Notes: generated by a model not told the origin, from the sequence alone. A stretch of 21,147 nt of DNA from Collinsella sp. (GCA_014871545.1 WGSR01000007.1:1-21147), one strand, 5' to 3'. Positions 14,796 to 21,147 are shown, counted from the stretch's first letter. A program made the numbers and translations.

Positions 14796-14987
14796 CTGAG
14801 ACGAAGCAAAAAGATTCCTCATTTCTATGCAGATACCGATAGGATTTATGCAAGATTGGGATCGTAAGCCGTGCTCGTGCGCAAAATCGGCGCGAGGACG
14901 TCTGGAGGTGGCTCGGCTCCCAGAGCCTTGCGCGTGCAGAACGGTTAAAATCGGGACTCGGTCTTAGTTTTGCTTGGAAGGATGCAC
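14796..14987 (+). other. Non-coding leader region of the M42 peptidase gene
   Basis: No gene is seen. The stretch has a short stem, GGCTC (14910-14914) and GAGCC (14923-14927), and a -10-like TAAAAT (14946-14951) without a matching -35. GGAAGG (14976-14981) is the ribosome-binding site for the next gene. Confidence 0.35.
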
Positions 14988-16031
14988 ATGGCTTCTGTAA
15001 TCGATGCTTCTCTAGAGGAGACGCTCTCCTATATCGCGGGACAGCTTAAGACGCTGACTTCTATTGCTTCGCCGACGGGCTATACCCGTGCGGCGACTGA
15101 TTATCTGATGGAGACGCTGCGCGATATGGGGTTTGGGCCTGAGCGTTCTAATAAGGGTAACGTGCTCGTTGAACTTGGTGGCGAGGGTGAGCCGCTCGTA
15201 CTGGCGAGCCATGTCGATACCCTGGGCGCCATGGTGCGCTCCATTAAGGACAATGGCCGCCTGCGTCCCACGACGCTTGGTGGGCACCAGTGGTCTACGG
15301 CCGATGGCGAGAACTGCACTGTCTACACGCGTGACGGCAATGTGTACACGGGCGTGGTTCTCAATACCGAGCCTTCGGCGCACGTTGCCGACGAGCCGGT
15401 CAAGACCGTCGAGAAGAACATGGAGATCCTGCTCGACGAGAACGTCGACAGCAAGGACGATGTGCTCGAGCTGGGTATTCAGACCGGCGACATCATCGCT
15501 ATGGATCCGCGTACCACGGTGACGGAGAGCGGCTACATTAAGAGCCGCTTCCTGGATGACAAGCTTTCGGCCGCCATTTTGCTGGGCTTGGCGCGTGCCG
15601 TCGCCGCTGGTGAGGTGACGCTTTCGCGTAAGGTTTCGCTGCTCTTTACCGTGTACGAGGAGGTGGGCCACGGCGGCGCCTTCGTGCCGGCCGACACGCG
15701 CGAGATGATCAGCGTTGACATGGGCTGCGTGGGCGACGACCTAGGCTGCACCGAGCACATGGTGTCGATCTGCGCCAAGGATTCGGGCGGTCCGTACAAC
15801 TACGACCTGGTGACCACGCTGTCCAATATCGCGCGCGAGCTTGAGCTCGATTACGCTATCGACGTGTACCCGCATTACGGCTCGGACGTTGAGGCCACGC
15901 TTTCCGCCGGCTACGACATCCGTCACGGCCTGATCGGCCCCGGCGTGTACGCGAGCCACAACTACGAGCGCAGCCACATGGACGGCGTGCGCAACACCTA
16001 CGAGCTCGTCCGCGCCTACGTACAGCGCTAA
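14988..16031 (+). CDS. M42-family (glutamyl aminopeptidase/endoglucanase M-like) metallopeptidase
   Basis: The 347-residue enzyme has the full set of M42 residues: His75 and Asp77 in ASHVDTLG, Asp190 in FLDDKLS, catalytic Glu224 and metal-binding Glu225 in YEEVGHGG, Asp244 in VDMGCVGDD and His330 in ERSHMDGV. These bind two metal ions, usually Zn or Co. M42 aminopeptidases are large cytoplasmic oligomers that trim N-terminal residues from peptides, fitting peptide use by a gut anaerobe. An insertion-type middle domain with GNVYTGVVLNTEPSAHV is as expected for the family. ATG 14988 is preferred to ATG 14982 because GGAAGG lies six bases upstream of it. It is a single-gene unit behind a long leader. 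Confidence 0.93.
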   Translation: MASVIDASLEETLSYIAGQLKTLTSIASPTGYTRAATDYLMETLRDMGFGPERSNKGNVLVELGGEGEPLVLASHVDTLGAMVRSIKDNGRLRPTTLGGHQWSTADGENCTVYTRDGNVYTGVVLNTEPSAHVADEPVKTVEKNMEILLDENVDSKDDVLELGIQTGDIIAMDPRTTVTESGYIKSRFLDDKLSAAILLGLARAVAAGEVTLSRKVSLLFTVYEEVGHGGAFVPADTREMISVDMGCVGDDLGCTEHMVSICAKDSGGPYNYDLVTTLSNIARELELDYAIDVYPHYGSDVEATLSAGYDIRHGLIGPGVYASHNYERSHMDGVRNTYELVRAYVQR

Positions 16032-16039
16032 CGATGCAG

Positions 16040-16083
16040 CGGCCTCGGCTGATACGGCAGTACCGACCGAGGCCGTCCTCTCT
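16040..16083 (+). terminator. Candidate terminator of the M42 gene
   Basis: CGGCCTCGG (16040-16048) and CCGAGGCCG (16067-16075) form a perfect 9-bp stem with an 18-base loop. A pyrimidine run (TCCTCTCT) follows, weaker than a usual T-run. Confidence 0.5.
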
Positions 16084-16088
16084 AAGTC

Positions 16089-16147
16089 GCGGTGAAATAG
16101 GGACTGTTTGGCGGTTTTAAACGCTTAAACAGTCCCTATTTCACCGC
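16089..16147. repeat. 59-base palindromic intergenic element (21-bp perfect stem)
   Basis: The left arm (16089-16109) starts GCGGTGAAATAG and ends GGACTGTTT; the right arm (16127-16147) is its exact reverse complement. The 17-base spacer holds a second small stem, GCG/CGC. The element lies between the convergent M42 and mnmA genes. It may act as a bidirectional transcription block, but neither side has a strong T-run and its length and perfection suggest a dispersed palindromic repeat. Confidence 0.75.
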
Positions 16148-16167
16148 AATTTATGAAGGGGATGGGG

Positions 16168-17268
16168 CTACTTAAGTGCGCCGGTCACCGTGCCGCCGCC
16201 GAGGACGATGTCGCCGCGATAGACTACAACGGCCTGGCCGGGGGCGATGGCTCGCTGCGGCTCGTCAAAAGTTAGCAGCATTTGCCCGTCTTCGCCACGT
16301 GCAAGGGTCGCTGCCTGGTCCTTTTGACGGTAGCGGTACTTGGCGCCCACGCGAATGCCGCCGGCATCCAGCTCTGCCTCCATGTGGTCGGCAGGGGCGC
16401 TCCAGATCCAGTCGTTGGCCGTGAGCGCTGTGGCCGCCAGGTCCTCGGCCTCGCCCAGATGCACGGTGTTGTTGGAGGCGTCGACGCCCGTTACGTACAC
16501 GGGATGCGCCATCGCGACGCCCAGGCCCTTGCGCTGGCCGATGGTATAGCGCAGCGCGCCGTTGTGGCGTCCGACCACGCTGCCGTCGCGCCACACAATG
16601 TCGCCCAGCGCAGCGGGATGTCCGCAGCGGCGCTCGATATAGCCCGCGTAGTCGCCGTCCGCGATAAAGCAGATATCCTCGCTTTCGGCCTTCTTGGCGT
16701 TGATGAAGCCCTGTTCGTCGGCTATACGGCGTACGTCGCGCTCCTTGTCCAGGCCTGCCAGCGGAAAGATCGTGCGCGACAGCCGCTCCTGCGTAAGCGA
16801 ATACAAAAAGTAACTCTGGTCTTTTTTGGGGTCCTCGCCGCGATGCAGCTGCCAGGTGCCGTCGGGCGCCTGGCTCGTTTTGGCATAGTGGCCCGTGGCG
16901 ATGTAGTCGCAGCCCATATCCAGCGCCGCATCCAGCAACGCGCCAAACTTAATGTGGCGGTTGCAGATGATGCACGGGTTGGGCGTCAGCCCTTCCTGGT
17001 AGGCGGTCACAAAGCGCTCGATCACGTTGCGGTCGAAGGTTTGCTGCAGGTCGAGCACATGGTGGGGTATCCCCAGGCGCTCGGCGACGGCCTTTGCATC
17101 GGCGATGTCGCGGTCGACCTTACTCATGCCCGTGACGGGATCGGGCGCGGGGCAGGTGAGGCGCATGGTGGCACCGACACATTCGTAACCCTGACTTTTG
17201 AGCAGATACGCGGTCACGCTGGAATCGACGCCGCCGCTCATGGCGACGAGCACGCGCTTATTGTACAT
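16168..17268 (-). CDS. mnmA: tRNA-specific 2-thiouridylase
   Basis: The 366-residue cytoplasmic enzyme uses ATP and a persulfide sulfur to put 2-thiouridine at position 34 of tRNAs for Lys, Glu and Gln. The PP-loop SGGVDSS is at 11-17. The two catalytic cysteines are Cys102 in NPCIICNRHIKFG and Cys200 in ESEDICFI. Other family marks are TGHYAK, DQSYFLY, and GQRKGLGVA in the C-terminal part. The start ATG has AAGGAG nine bases upstream on the minus strand (17278-17283). It lies downstream of cysK on the same strand, but a terminator separates them, so it probably has its own promoter. Sulfur would come from a cysteine desulfurase encoded elsewhere. Confidence 0.97.
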   Translation of the reverse strand: MYNKRVLVAMSGGVDSSVTAYLLKSQGYECVGATMRLTCPAPDPVTGMSKVDRDIADAKAVAERLGIPHHVLDLQQTFDRNVIERFVTAYQEGLTPNPCIICNRHIKFGALLDAALDMGCDYIATGHYAKTSQAPDGTWQLHRGEDPKKDQSYFLYSLTQERLSRTIFPLAGLDKERDVRRIADEQGFINAKKAESEDICFIADGDYAGYIERRCGHPAALGDIVWRDGSVVGRHNGALRYTIGQRKGLGVAMAHPVYVTGVDASNNTVHLGEAEDLAATALTANDWIWSAPADHMEAELDAGGIRVGAKYRYRQKDQAATLARGEDGQMLLTFDEPQRAIAPGQAVVVYRGDIVLGGGTVTGALK

Positions 17269-17297
17269 GGGGAGGTTCTCCTTGGTGGCATGTGGCC

Positions 17298-17336
17298 AAA
17301 AAAGAAAAGCGGCGCGGGAGGCTGGTTCCGCGCCGC
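17298..17336 (-). terminator. Rho-independent terminator of cysK
   Basis: On the minus strand GCGGCGCGG (17328-17336) and CCGCGCCGC (17309-17317) form a perfect 9-bp stem with a 10-base loop, followed by TTTTCTTTTTT (17298-17308). It stands about 110 bases after the cysK stop. A smaller perfect palindrome, CTCGTTC-TAA-GAACGAG (17427-17443), lies nearer to the stop and has no T-run. Confidence 0.88.
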
Positions 17337-17448
17337 AGACATTGTAGCAAGTTCGGGCGTCCTGTGGGACACCCTGTTGGGATGAGCTCAGCTGCCAGAA
17401 GAGAGGGGAGACCGGCGTGCCTTGGACTCGTTCTAAGAACGAGAAGCT

Positions 17449-18387
17449 CTAGTCCTGGAAGAGCGCCGTGGACAGGTAGCGCTCGCCGGTGTCGGCGAGC
17501 AGCGCCACGATGGTCTTACCCTCGTTCTCGGGGCGCTTGGCCAGCTGCAGCGCGGCCCACACGGCGGCGCCGGACGAAATGCCCACGAGCACGCCCTCCT
17601 TGTGGCCCACGGCGCGGCCGGTGGCAAAGGCGTCGTCGTTCTCGACGGGGATGATCTCGTCATAGACCTGGGTATCGAGGACGTCGGGCACAAAGCCGGC
17701 GCCGATACCCTGGATCTTGTGCGGGCCGGCCTGGCCCTTAGAGAGTACCGGGGAGGTGGCGGGCTCGACGGCGACAACCTGAATCTGGGGGTTCTGCTCC
17801 TTGAGGAACTCGCCCACGCCGGTCACGGTGCCGCCGGTGCCAACGCCGGCGACGAAGATGTCGACCTTGCCGTCGGTGTCATCCCAGATCTCGGGGCCGG
17901 GCGTGGCCTTGTGGATGGCGGGGTTGGCGGGGTTCACAAACTGGCCGGCGATAATGCTGTTGGGAGGCTCCTTCTGCAGCTCCTCGGCCTTGGCGATAGC
18001 GCCCTTCATGCCTTTGGAGCCGTCGGTGAGCACGAGCTGTGCGCCGTATGCCTGCATAAGCTTGCGGCGCTCGACGGACATGGTCTCGGGCATGGTGATG
18101 ATCACCTTGTAGCCGCGGGCCGCTGCCACCGAGGCGATGCCGACGCCGGTGTTGCCGCTCGTGGGCTCGATGATGGTGTAGTCGCCGCCGCGAACGAGCT
18201 TGCCGGCCTTCTCGGCCTCGTCAATCATGTTCTTGGCGACGCGGTCTTTAACGGAACCTGCGGGGTTGAAGTATTCGAGTTTGACGAGCACACGAGCCTT
18301 GAGGTCCTCGTCGGCCTCAAAGTGAGTGAGCTCCAGGAGCGGGGTGTGGCCGATAAGCTGATCGATAGACGTGTAAACCTTGCTCAT
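17449..18387 (-). CDS. cysK: Cysteine synthase A (O-acetylserine sulfhydrylase)
   Basis: The 312-residue PLP enzyme joins sulfide to O-acetylserine to give cysteine. The PLP lysine is Lys47 in NPAGSVKDR, the substrate loop is TSGNTG (76-81), and the phosphate-binding loop is GTGGT (near 185). VEPATSPVLSKG and KIQGIGAGFVPDVLD fit the CysK rather than CysM branch. The C-terminus TGERYLSTALF is the standard family ending. The start ATG has TTGGAGG six bases upstream on the minus strand. It is divergent from the Rrf2/IscR-like gene, and the gap between them is rich in palindromes; in Firmicutes, CysK and the Rrf2 protein CymR form a complex, so mutual regulation is plausible but unproven here. 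Confidence 0.97.
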   Translation of the reverse strand: MSKVYTSIDQLIGHTPLLELTHFEADEDLKARVLVKLEYFNPAGSVKDRVAKNMIDEAEKAGKLVRGGDYTIIEPTSGNTGVGIASVAAARGYKVIITMPETMSVERRKLMQAYGAQLVLTDGSKGMKGAIAKAEELQKEPPNSIIAGQFVNPANPAIHKATPGPEIWDDTDGKVDIFVAGVGTGGTVTGVGEFLKEQNPQIQVVAVEPATSPVLSKGQAGPHKIQGIGAGFVPDVLDTQVYDEIIPVENDDAFATGRAVGHKEGVLVGISSGAAVWAALQLAKRPENEGKTIVALLADTGERYLSTALFQD

Positions 18388-18445
18388 GGTGAACCTCCAA
18401 AGTGTTCAAGTTGCTGGTTGCCGTGTGGTTTCACGGTGCGTGTAG

Positions 18446-18527
18446 CAGCTAAACCCATAAACCTTATAGGTTGTGCGTTTAGCTGTTGGGAAGCATACTA
18501 GATACTAAAGCCTAGTAATGCAATAGG
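18446..18527. promoter_or_regulatory. Nested palindromes and candidate promoter upstream of cysK
   Basis: CAGCTAAAC (18446-18454) and GTTTAGCTG (18477-18485) are perfect inverted repeats enclosing AACCT-TAT-AGGTT (18460-18472). On the minus strand the inner palindrome contains TATAAG, a -10 candidate for cysK, with TTCCCA 18 bases before it. A further inverted repeat, TACTAG and CTAGTA (18496-18517), and CCTA/TAGG (18511-18527) lie upstream. This layout suits repression by an Rrf2-type dimer. An RNA stem in the cysK leader is the alternative. Confidence 0.5.
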
Positions 18528-18576
18528 AAATAGAAGATTATTACGAGTCGATTAACCATCTTGACCGGAACGGGTA

Positions 18577-18604
18577 TTTTCAAAACCAATTTTTCGGCTA
18601 GAAT
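18577..18604 (+). promoter_or_regulatory. Candidate sigma-A promoter of the Rrf2-family gene
   Basis: TTTTCA (18577-18582) and TAGAAT (18599-18604) are spaced by 16 bases and would start transcription about 30 bases before the ATG. Four of six bases match the -35 consensus and four to five match the -10. Confidence 0.45.
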
Positions 18605-18640
18605 TTCTACGGACTAAATGACCGAAAGGCAGCACTATAC

Positions 18641-19069
18641 ATGTTGGTTTCTACTAAGGGCAGATATGCCCTGCGCGTTATGGTCGATCTGGCCGAGCAC
18701 CAGGCGGCCGGTCGCATCCCGCTTAAAGAGATCGCGGCGCGACAGGGGATTTCCGAGAAATATCTCGAGAACATCTTGGCTACGCTCGTGCGCGCCAACA
18801 TGCTTTCGGGCATGCGTGGCAAGGGCGGTGGCTACGTGCTCACGCGCCCGCCCGAGCAGTACACGGTGGGCGAGATCTTGCGCCTGACCGAGGGTAGTCT
18901 GGCGCCGGTCGCCTGCCTGGATGGCGACTGCAAGGGATGCTCGCGTTCGGATGAGTGCCCCACGCTCGACGTGTGGAAGAACCTGGACAAGCTCATCAAC
19001 GACTATCTCGATGGTGTGACACTCGATCAACTTGTCGCTCCCAACCATGGTTACGACTACGTCATCTAA
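18641..19069 (+). CDS. Rrf2-family regulator, IscR-like with four cysteines
   Basis: The 142-residue protein begins with the Rrf2 signature (MLVSTKGRYALRVMVDLAEH), has a winged helix with IAARQGISEKYLENILATL, and the wing GKGGGYVLTRPPEQYTVGEILRLTEG. Four cysteines follow at 92, 97, 100 and 106 (ACLDGDCKGCSRSDEC), in the region where IscR and NsrR bind an Fe-S cluster. The spacing (x4, x2, x5) differs from IscR's three-Cys pattern. CymR, the usual cysteine regulator of this family, is not a cluster protein. It is divergent from cysK, so it probably controls cysteine synthesis and/or Fe-S assembly and itself. The start ATG has GAAAGG about 13 bases upstream, rather far. A terminator follows. 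Confidence 0.92.
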   Translation: MLVSTKGRYALRVMVDLAEHQAAGRIPLKEIAARQGISEKYLENILATLVRANMLSGMRGKGGGYVLTRPPEQYTVGEILRLTEGSLAPVACLDGDCKGCSRSDECPTLDVWKNLDKLINDYLDGVTLDQLVAPNHGYDYVI

Positions 19070-19138
19070 CCTACACCTGCCATGTGGGGACGGGGCGGAA
19101 ATGGTAGATTCTCTCGTCCTTTGAGACCTGATAAATAA

Positions 19139-19176
19139 GAAGGCCGCCCATTTTTGCGATGGGCGGCCTTCGTTTT
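19139..19176. terminator. Bidirectional terminator between the Rrf2-family and YvlD-type genes
   Basis: GAAGGCCGCCCAT (19139-19151) and ATGGGCGGCCTTC (19159-19171) form a perfect 13-bp stem with a seven-base loop. TTTT follows on the plus strand, and TTATTTAT follows on the minus strand, so it can serve both convergent genes. Confidence 0.85.
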
Positions 19177-19211
19177 GGGCTGTTGAGACGGGCGCGGCCG
19201 GAATGGCCGTT

Positions 19212-19577
19212 TTAGTCCTCGGCAATACTATCGAGGATGCTGCGCATGATGGACACCAGAATGCTGCCCATAAAGGCCGAGCCAAAGCTTGCGATGGAGA
19301 TGCCGACGCCCAGCAGGTTGATCGACAGGTAACTCGCGAGTTCGAGCATAAAGCTGTTGAGCACGAGCTGGAAAATGCCCAGCGTAATGATCGTGAGCGG
19401 CAGCGAGATGACCGTCAGGAACGGCTTGACGAACGAATCGACGATGTTCAGGAACAGTCCCACGAAGGCGAAACAGACCCAGGCCTCGGCAAAACCGAAG
19501 GGCTGGATGCCGGGAACGAGGAACGTGGCAATCGCGATGGCGATCGAGGTAAAGAGCCAGTTAAGCATAAAGCGCAT
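19212..19577 (-). CDS. YvlD-type four-helix membrane protein (phage holin superfamily IV, PF04020-like)
   Basis: The 121-residue protein consists of four hydrophobic segments with the family features LNWLFTSIAIAIATFLVPGI at the start, GLFLNIVDSFVKPFLTVISLPLTIITLGIF in the middle, and GSAFMGSILVSIMRSILD at the end. Despite the holin name, most members are chromosomal envelope proteins of unknown role; some are induced by envelope stress. The start ATG has GAAAGGA on the minus strand eight bases upstream. It ends at a shared terminator and stands alone. Confidence 0.88.
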   Translation of the reverse strand: MRFMLNWLFTSIAIAIATFLVPGIQPFGFAEAWVCFAFVGLFLNIVDSFVKPFLTVISLPLTIITLGIFQLVLNSFMLELASYLSINLLGVGISIASFGSAFMGSILVSIMRSILDSIAED

Positions 19578-19765
19578 GGTGTGAATCCTTTCTTGCGCAG
19601 GGTGCGTTGGTGTCGCGTGAAGCGGCTTGCTGCGGCAGCTTGGACGGCCGCGCGGGTGTGTCGCCTTGTTCGGCCGCCCATTGTCTCAGATATTCGTGGA
19701 GCTTGCGTGCGCATTCGGTTTCAAAACGGCGTTCGTCCTAAAAAACGTGCCGCTGGCAGAGAGTC

Positions 19766-19796
19766 TTGTCGCTTTAGTTTGGTGGTGTGCTACACT
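19766..19796 (+). promoter_or_regulatory. Candidate extended -10 promoter of the YerC-type gene
   Basis: TACACT (19791-19796) is preceded by TGC, giving an extended -10, and TTGTCG (19766-19771) is a -35 candidate with a long 19-base spacer. The rest of the 324-base gap (19578-19901) shows no gene apart from a possible 16-codon frame near its end. It contains two GC-rich CGGCCGC repeats around 19646-19677. Confidence 0.42.
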
Positions 19797-19847
19797 GCTA
19801 CGGGCAAATGGCCCATGCATAGTTTTATTGCATATTACGGGTGAACG

Positions 19848-19898
19848 ATGCCCGATGTCAGTATCAACTTCGATGCCTTTTGGCGGGTTTGGCGGTGA
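19848..19898 (+). CDS. Possible 16-residue leader peptide with two tryptophans
   Basis: ATG 19848 opens MPDVSINFDAFWRVWR and stops at TGA 19896-19898, three bases before the start of the TrpR-like gene. GGGTGA (19839-19844) could be its ribosome-binding site. Two Trp codons in 16 are unusual, but the second half of the frame overlaps the next gene's ribosome-binding site, so they may be coincidental. Translation is unproven. Confidence 0.2.
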   Translation: MPDVSINFDAFWRVWR

Positions 19899-19901
19899 TC
19901 G

Positions 19902-20201
19902 ATGAACATCGAGAACATGTTTGACAAGCCTGATGTCAAGCAGCTGGTCCACGCATTTAGTCTTTTGGATGACGAGAAGGATATCCAGGCGTTTTTAACC
20001 GATATCTGCACGCCGCGCGAGATTTGCGATCTTTCGCAACGCTTGCAGGTCGCGCGTTATCTGGATGAGGGCGAGCCCTATGTTGAGGTTCAGGCCCGCA
20101 CGGGCGCTTCGTCCACCACGGTGAGTCGTGTTTCCAAGGCGCTCAACGGCGAGTACGGTGGCTATCGCAAGATCCTCATCAAGCTGGAGGATGGCGAGTA
20201 G
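19902..20201 (+). CDS. YerC/YecD-family TrpR-related DNA-binding protein
   Basis: The 99-residue protein is a TrpR-superfamily member of the YerC/YecD type: LTDICTPREICDLSQRLQVARYLDEGEPYVEVQARTGASSTTVSRVSKALN gives the helical body and the helix-turn-helix (about residues 58-82). Family members are predicted repressors, mostly of unknown target. Its ribosome-binding site, GGCGGTGATC (19891-19900), matches 9 of 10 bases of an extended Shine-Dalgarno sequence (GGAGGTGATC) and fixes ATG 19902. A strong terminator 30 bases after the stop makes it a single-gene unit. Confidence 0.9.
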   Translation: MNIENMFDKPDVKQLVHAFSLLDDEKDIQAFLTDICTPREICDLSQRLQVARYLDEGEPYVEVQARTGASSTTVSRVSKALNGEYGGYRKILIKLEDGE

Positions 20202-20230
20202 GCCAACGGCAACAAACGAATCAGCTGGAG

Positions 20231-20253
20231 CCGCCCCTTCGGGGGCGGTTTTT
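20231..20253 (+). terminator. Rho-independent terminator of the YerC-type gene
   Basis: CCGCCCC (20231-20237), the stable TTCG tetraloop and GGGGCGG (20242-20248) are followed directly by TTTTT. Confidence 0.95.
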
Positions 20254-20274
20254 GTGTGTCGAAATTGATCCCTT

Positions 20275-20331
20275 GGGGACGGAAGAAAACGGATTATCGA
20301 GGGGACCTGGTGCATTGGGGCCAGGTTGTCC
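20275..20331 (+). repeat. GGGGACGGA...AAAACGGAT repeat followed by an ACCTGG/CCAGGT palindrome
   Basis: GGGGACGGA and AAAACGGAT within 20275-20297 match the minus strand of 4448-4471. Immediately after, GGGGACCTGG (20301-20310) faces CCAGGT (20321-20326) with a 10-base loop. No T-run follows. The rest of the gap up to 20387 shows no clear promoter for the next gene beyond a TAGGAT -10-like hexamer at 20343-20348. Confidence 0.55.
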
Positions 20332-20387
20332 GCGCGGGCGGGTAGGATAGATGCGTTGAATATTGCGAACAGTTTGAGTGGAGGACC

Positions 20388-21147
20388 ATGCCTGTTCGAA
20401 TCTATACCACAAATGCCGGCACGGATTTGAGCGATGCCGAGGCGGCGCTGCTGGCCGACCTGGTTGCCCGCCACGGGCGCGCCGTGTTGCTGGCGCCAAC
20501 ATTTGCCGAGCTCGACCTGTGCCGTCATGATGTGGCAGAAGCTGGGGTTTCGCTGGGTATCGACTACAAGACCCCTTCGTCGTGGCTCCGCTCGCTGTGG
20601 GAGCTTATGGGCGATGGCCGCAACTTTGTGGATAACCTTCAGCGCCAGATGCTGTTCTCGGACATGATCGACCGCCGCGACGACGCTGCTCTGCAGCCGC
20701 TCTCGCGCAGCCAGGGCACGGTACGCATGCTTGCGCGTATGGCCCGCGACGTGTTGCCGGGCGTGGCGGGGACGGGCGACGAGCGCTGCCGCGCTGCCGC
20801 CTCTCAGCCCGAGCCCAAAAGCGATGCCGAGGCTCGTGTGTTTGAGCTTTTGTGTGCCTACGCGGGCGGTTTGGACCGTCGAGACATGGTTGAGCCCTGC
20901 GAAGCCGCCGATATGATGGCAGAAGCCCTAGCGAACAACCTGCCGGCGTGCGCCCGCGCCGTATGCGTGCGCGGTATCACGTCGTTTACGCACGGTCTAC
21001 TCGAGCTGCTGTCCGCCGTGGCGAACAATGGGGGAGAGGTCGTCGTGCTGCTCGCTTGCGAGCAGGCGGCGATGCGCGAGGACCTGGCTGCCGCCTTTGA
21101 TGCCCGCGGTGTGCTGTTTGAGGCCGCGCCGCTGGGGGAGGGTGCCG
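20388..21147 (+). CDS. AddB-like helicase-nuclease subunit, N-terminal part (cut by window end)
   Basis: An open frame of at least 253 codons starts at ATG 20388 with GGAGG (20380-20384) three bases upstream, and runs off the window without a stop. The start MPVRIYTTNAGTD, RHGRAVLLAPTFAELDLCRHDVAEAG, WELMGDGRNFVDNLQRQMLFSDMI and RAVCVRGITSFTHGLLELLSAVANNGGEVVVLLACE look like the degraded N-terminal helicase part of AddB/RexB-type PD-(D/E)XK proteins (recombination repair of double-strand breaks). I see no Walker A motif in the visible part. The nuclease and Fe-S cysteines would lie beyond the window. An addA-type gene would be expected next. Confidence in the frame is high and in the family moderate. 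Confidence 0.6.
   Translation, partial: MPVRIYTTNAGTDLSDAEAALLADLVARHGRAVLLAPTFAELDLCRHDVAEAGVSLGIDYKTPSSWLRSLWELMGDGRNFVDNLQRQMLFSDMIDRRDDAALQPLSRSQGTVRMLARMARDVLPGVAGTGDERCRAAASQPEPKSDAEARVFELLCAYAGGLDRRDMVEPCEAADMMAEALANNLPACARAVCVRGITSFTHGLLELLSAVANNGGEVVVLLACEQAAMREDLAAAFDARGVLFEAAPLGEGA

Noticed and set aside
14384..14987. A possible tRNA, riboswitch or T-box in the long gap before the M42 gene
   Set aside because: I found no cloverleaf arms, T-box sequence or recognised riboswitch core; only inverted repeats and short stems are visible.
16282..17385. A 367-codon plus-strand frame opposite mnmA
   Set aside because: No family features; mnmA on the minus strand has complete catalytic motifs.
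17602..18501. A 299-codon plus-strand frame opposite cysK
   Set aside because: Antisense shadow of a strongly biased gene; cysK has all PLP-enzyme motifs.
1..21147. CRISPR arrays, prophage modules or a multi-gene defence island
   Set aside because: No regularly spaced repeats, integrase, phage structural genes or Cas-like proteins are seen; the holin-named gene is a chromosomal YvlD-type protein.

Overview
The window looks like chromosomal DNA of a Gram-positive, high-G+C anaerobe of the class Coriobacteriia, most likely a Collinsella-type gut bacterium. The reasons are the high G+C with strong G/C bias at third codon positions, an NAD-linked [FeFe] hydrogenase, DUF1275/YoaK, M42, YerC-type and IscR-like genes, and many long palindromic intergenic elements built around GGGAC/GTCCC. 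The genus is an inference from gene content, not a database match.

Layout. (1) 1-4430: an operon holding the end of a flavin/NAD oxidoreductase gene, a complete [FeFe] hydrogenase (hydA), a Tat-type lipoprotein solute-binding protein and a permease fused to a compact ABC ATPase, all coupled by overlaps or gaps of a few bases. (2) 4430-5810: a RelB/DinJ-type antitoxin without a visible toxin, preceded by operator-like repeats and a strong RNA-type hairpin, then a CPBP (Abi) membrane protease. (3) 5810-9900: a lower-G+C beta-glucoside locus with an AraC-type regulator divergent from a GH1 6-phospho-beta-glucosidase and a PTS EIIBC permease, closed by a strong terminator. (4) 9946-13090: YgiQ-type radical SAM protein on the minus strand and a YoaK/DUF1275 membrane protein. 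(5) 13217-16031: FucO-type lactaldehyde reductase, about 600 bases without a convincing gene that carry a pair of imperfect terminal inverted repeats, and an M42 metallopeptidase. (6) 16168-19069: mnmA and cysK on the minus strand, with an Rrf2/IscR-like regulator divergent from cysK across a palindrome-rich gap. (7) 19212-21147: a YvlD-type four-helix membrane protein, a TrpR-like YerC/YecD regulator, and the start of an AddB-like nuclease/helicase subunit cut by the window end.

How the genes fit together. HydA would use NADH/ferredoxin electrons from fermentation to make H2. BglA and the PTS feed beta-glucosides into glycolysis, and FucO is an alcohol/aldehyde redox sink. CysK, the Fe-S-type Rrf2 regulator and MnmA form a sulfur-related cluster: cysteine synthesis, cysteine/Fe-S sensing and tRNA thiolation.

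I see no clear new defence system. The features most worth following are the antitoxin locus with its structured leader and its palindrome-encoded C-terminus, the permease-ATPase fusion with an apparently out-of-frame linker, the MITE-like element upstream of the M42 gene, the nested palindromes between cysK and the Rrf2 gene, and the family of GGGAC/GTCCC palindromic intergenic repeats.
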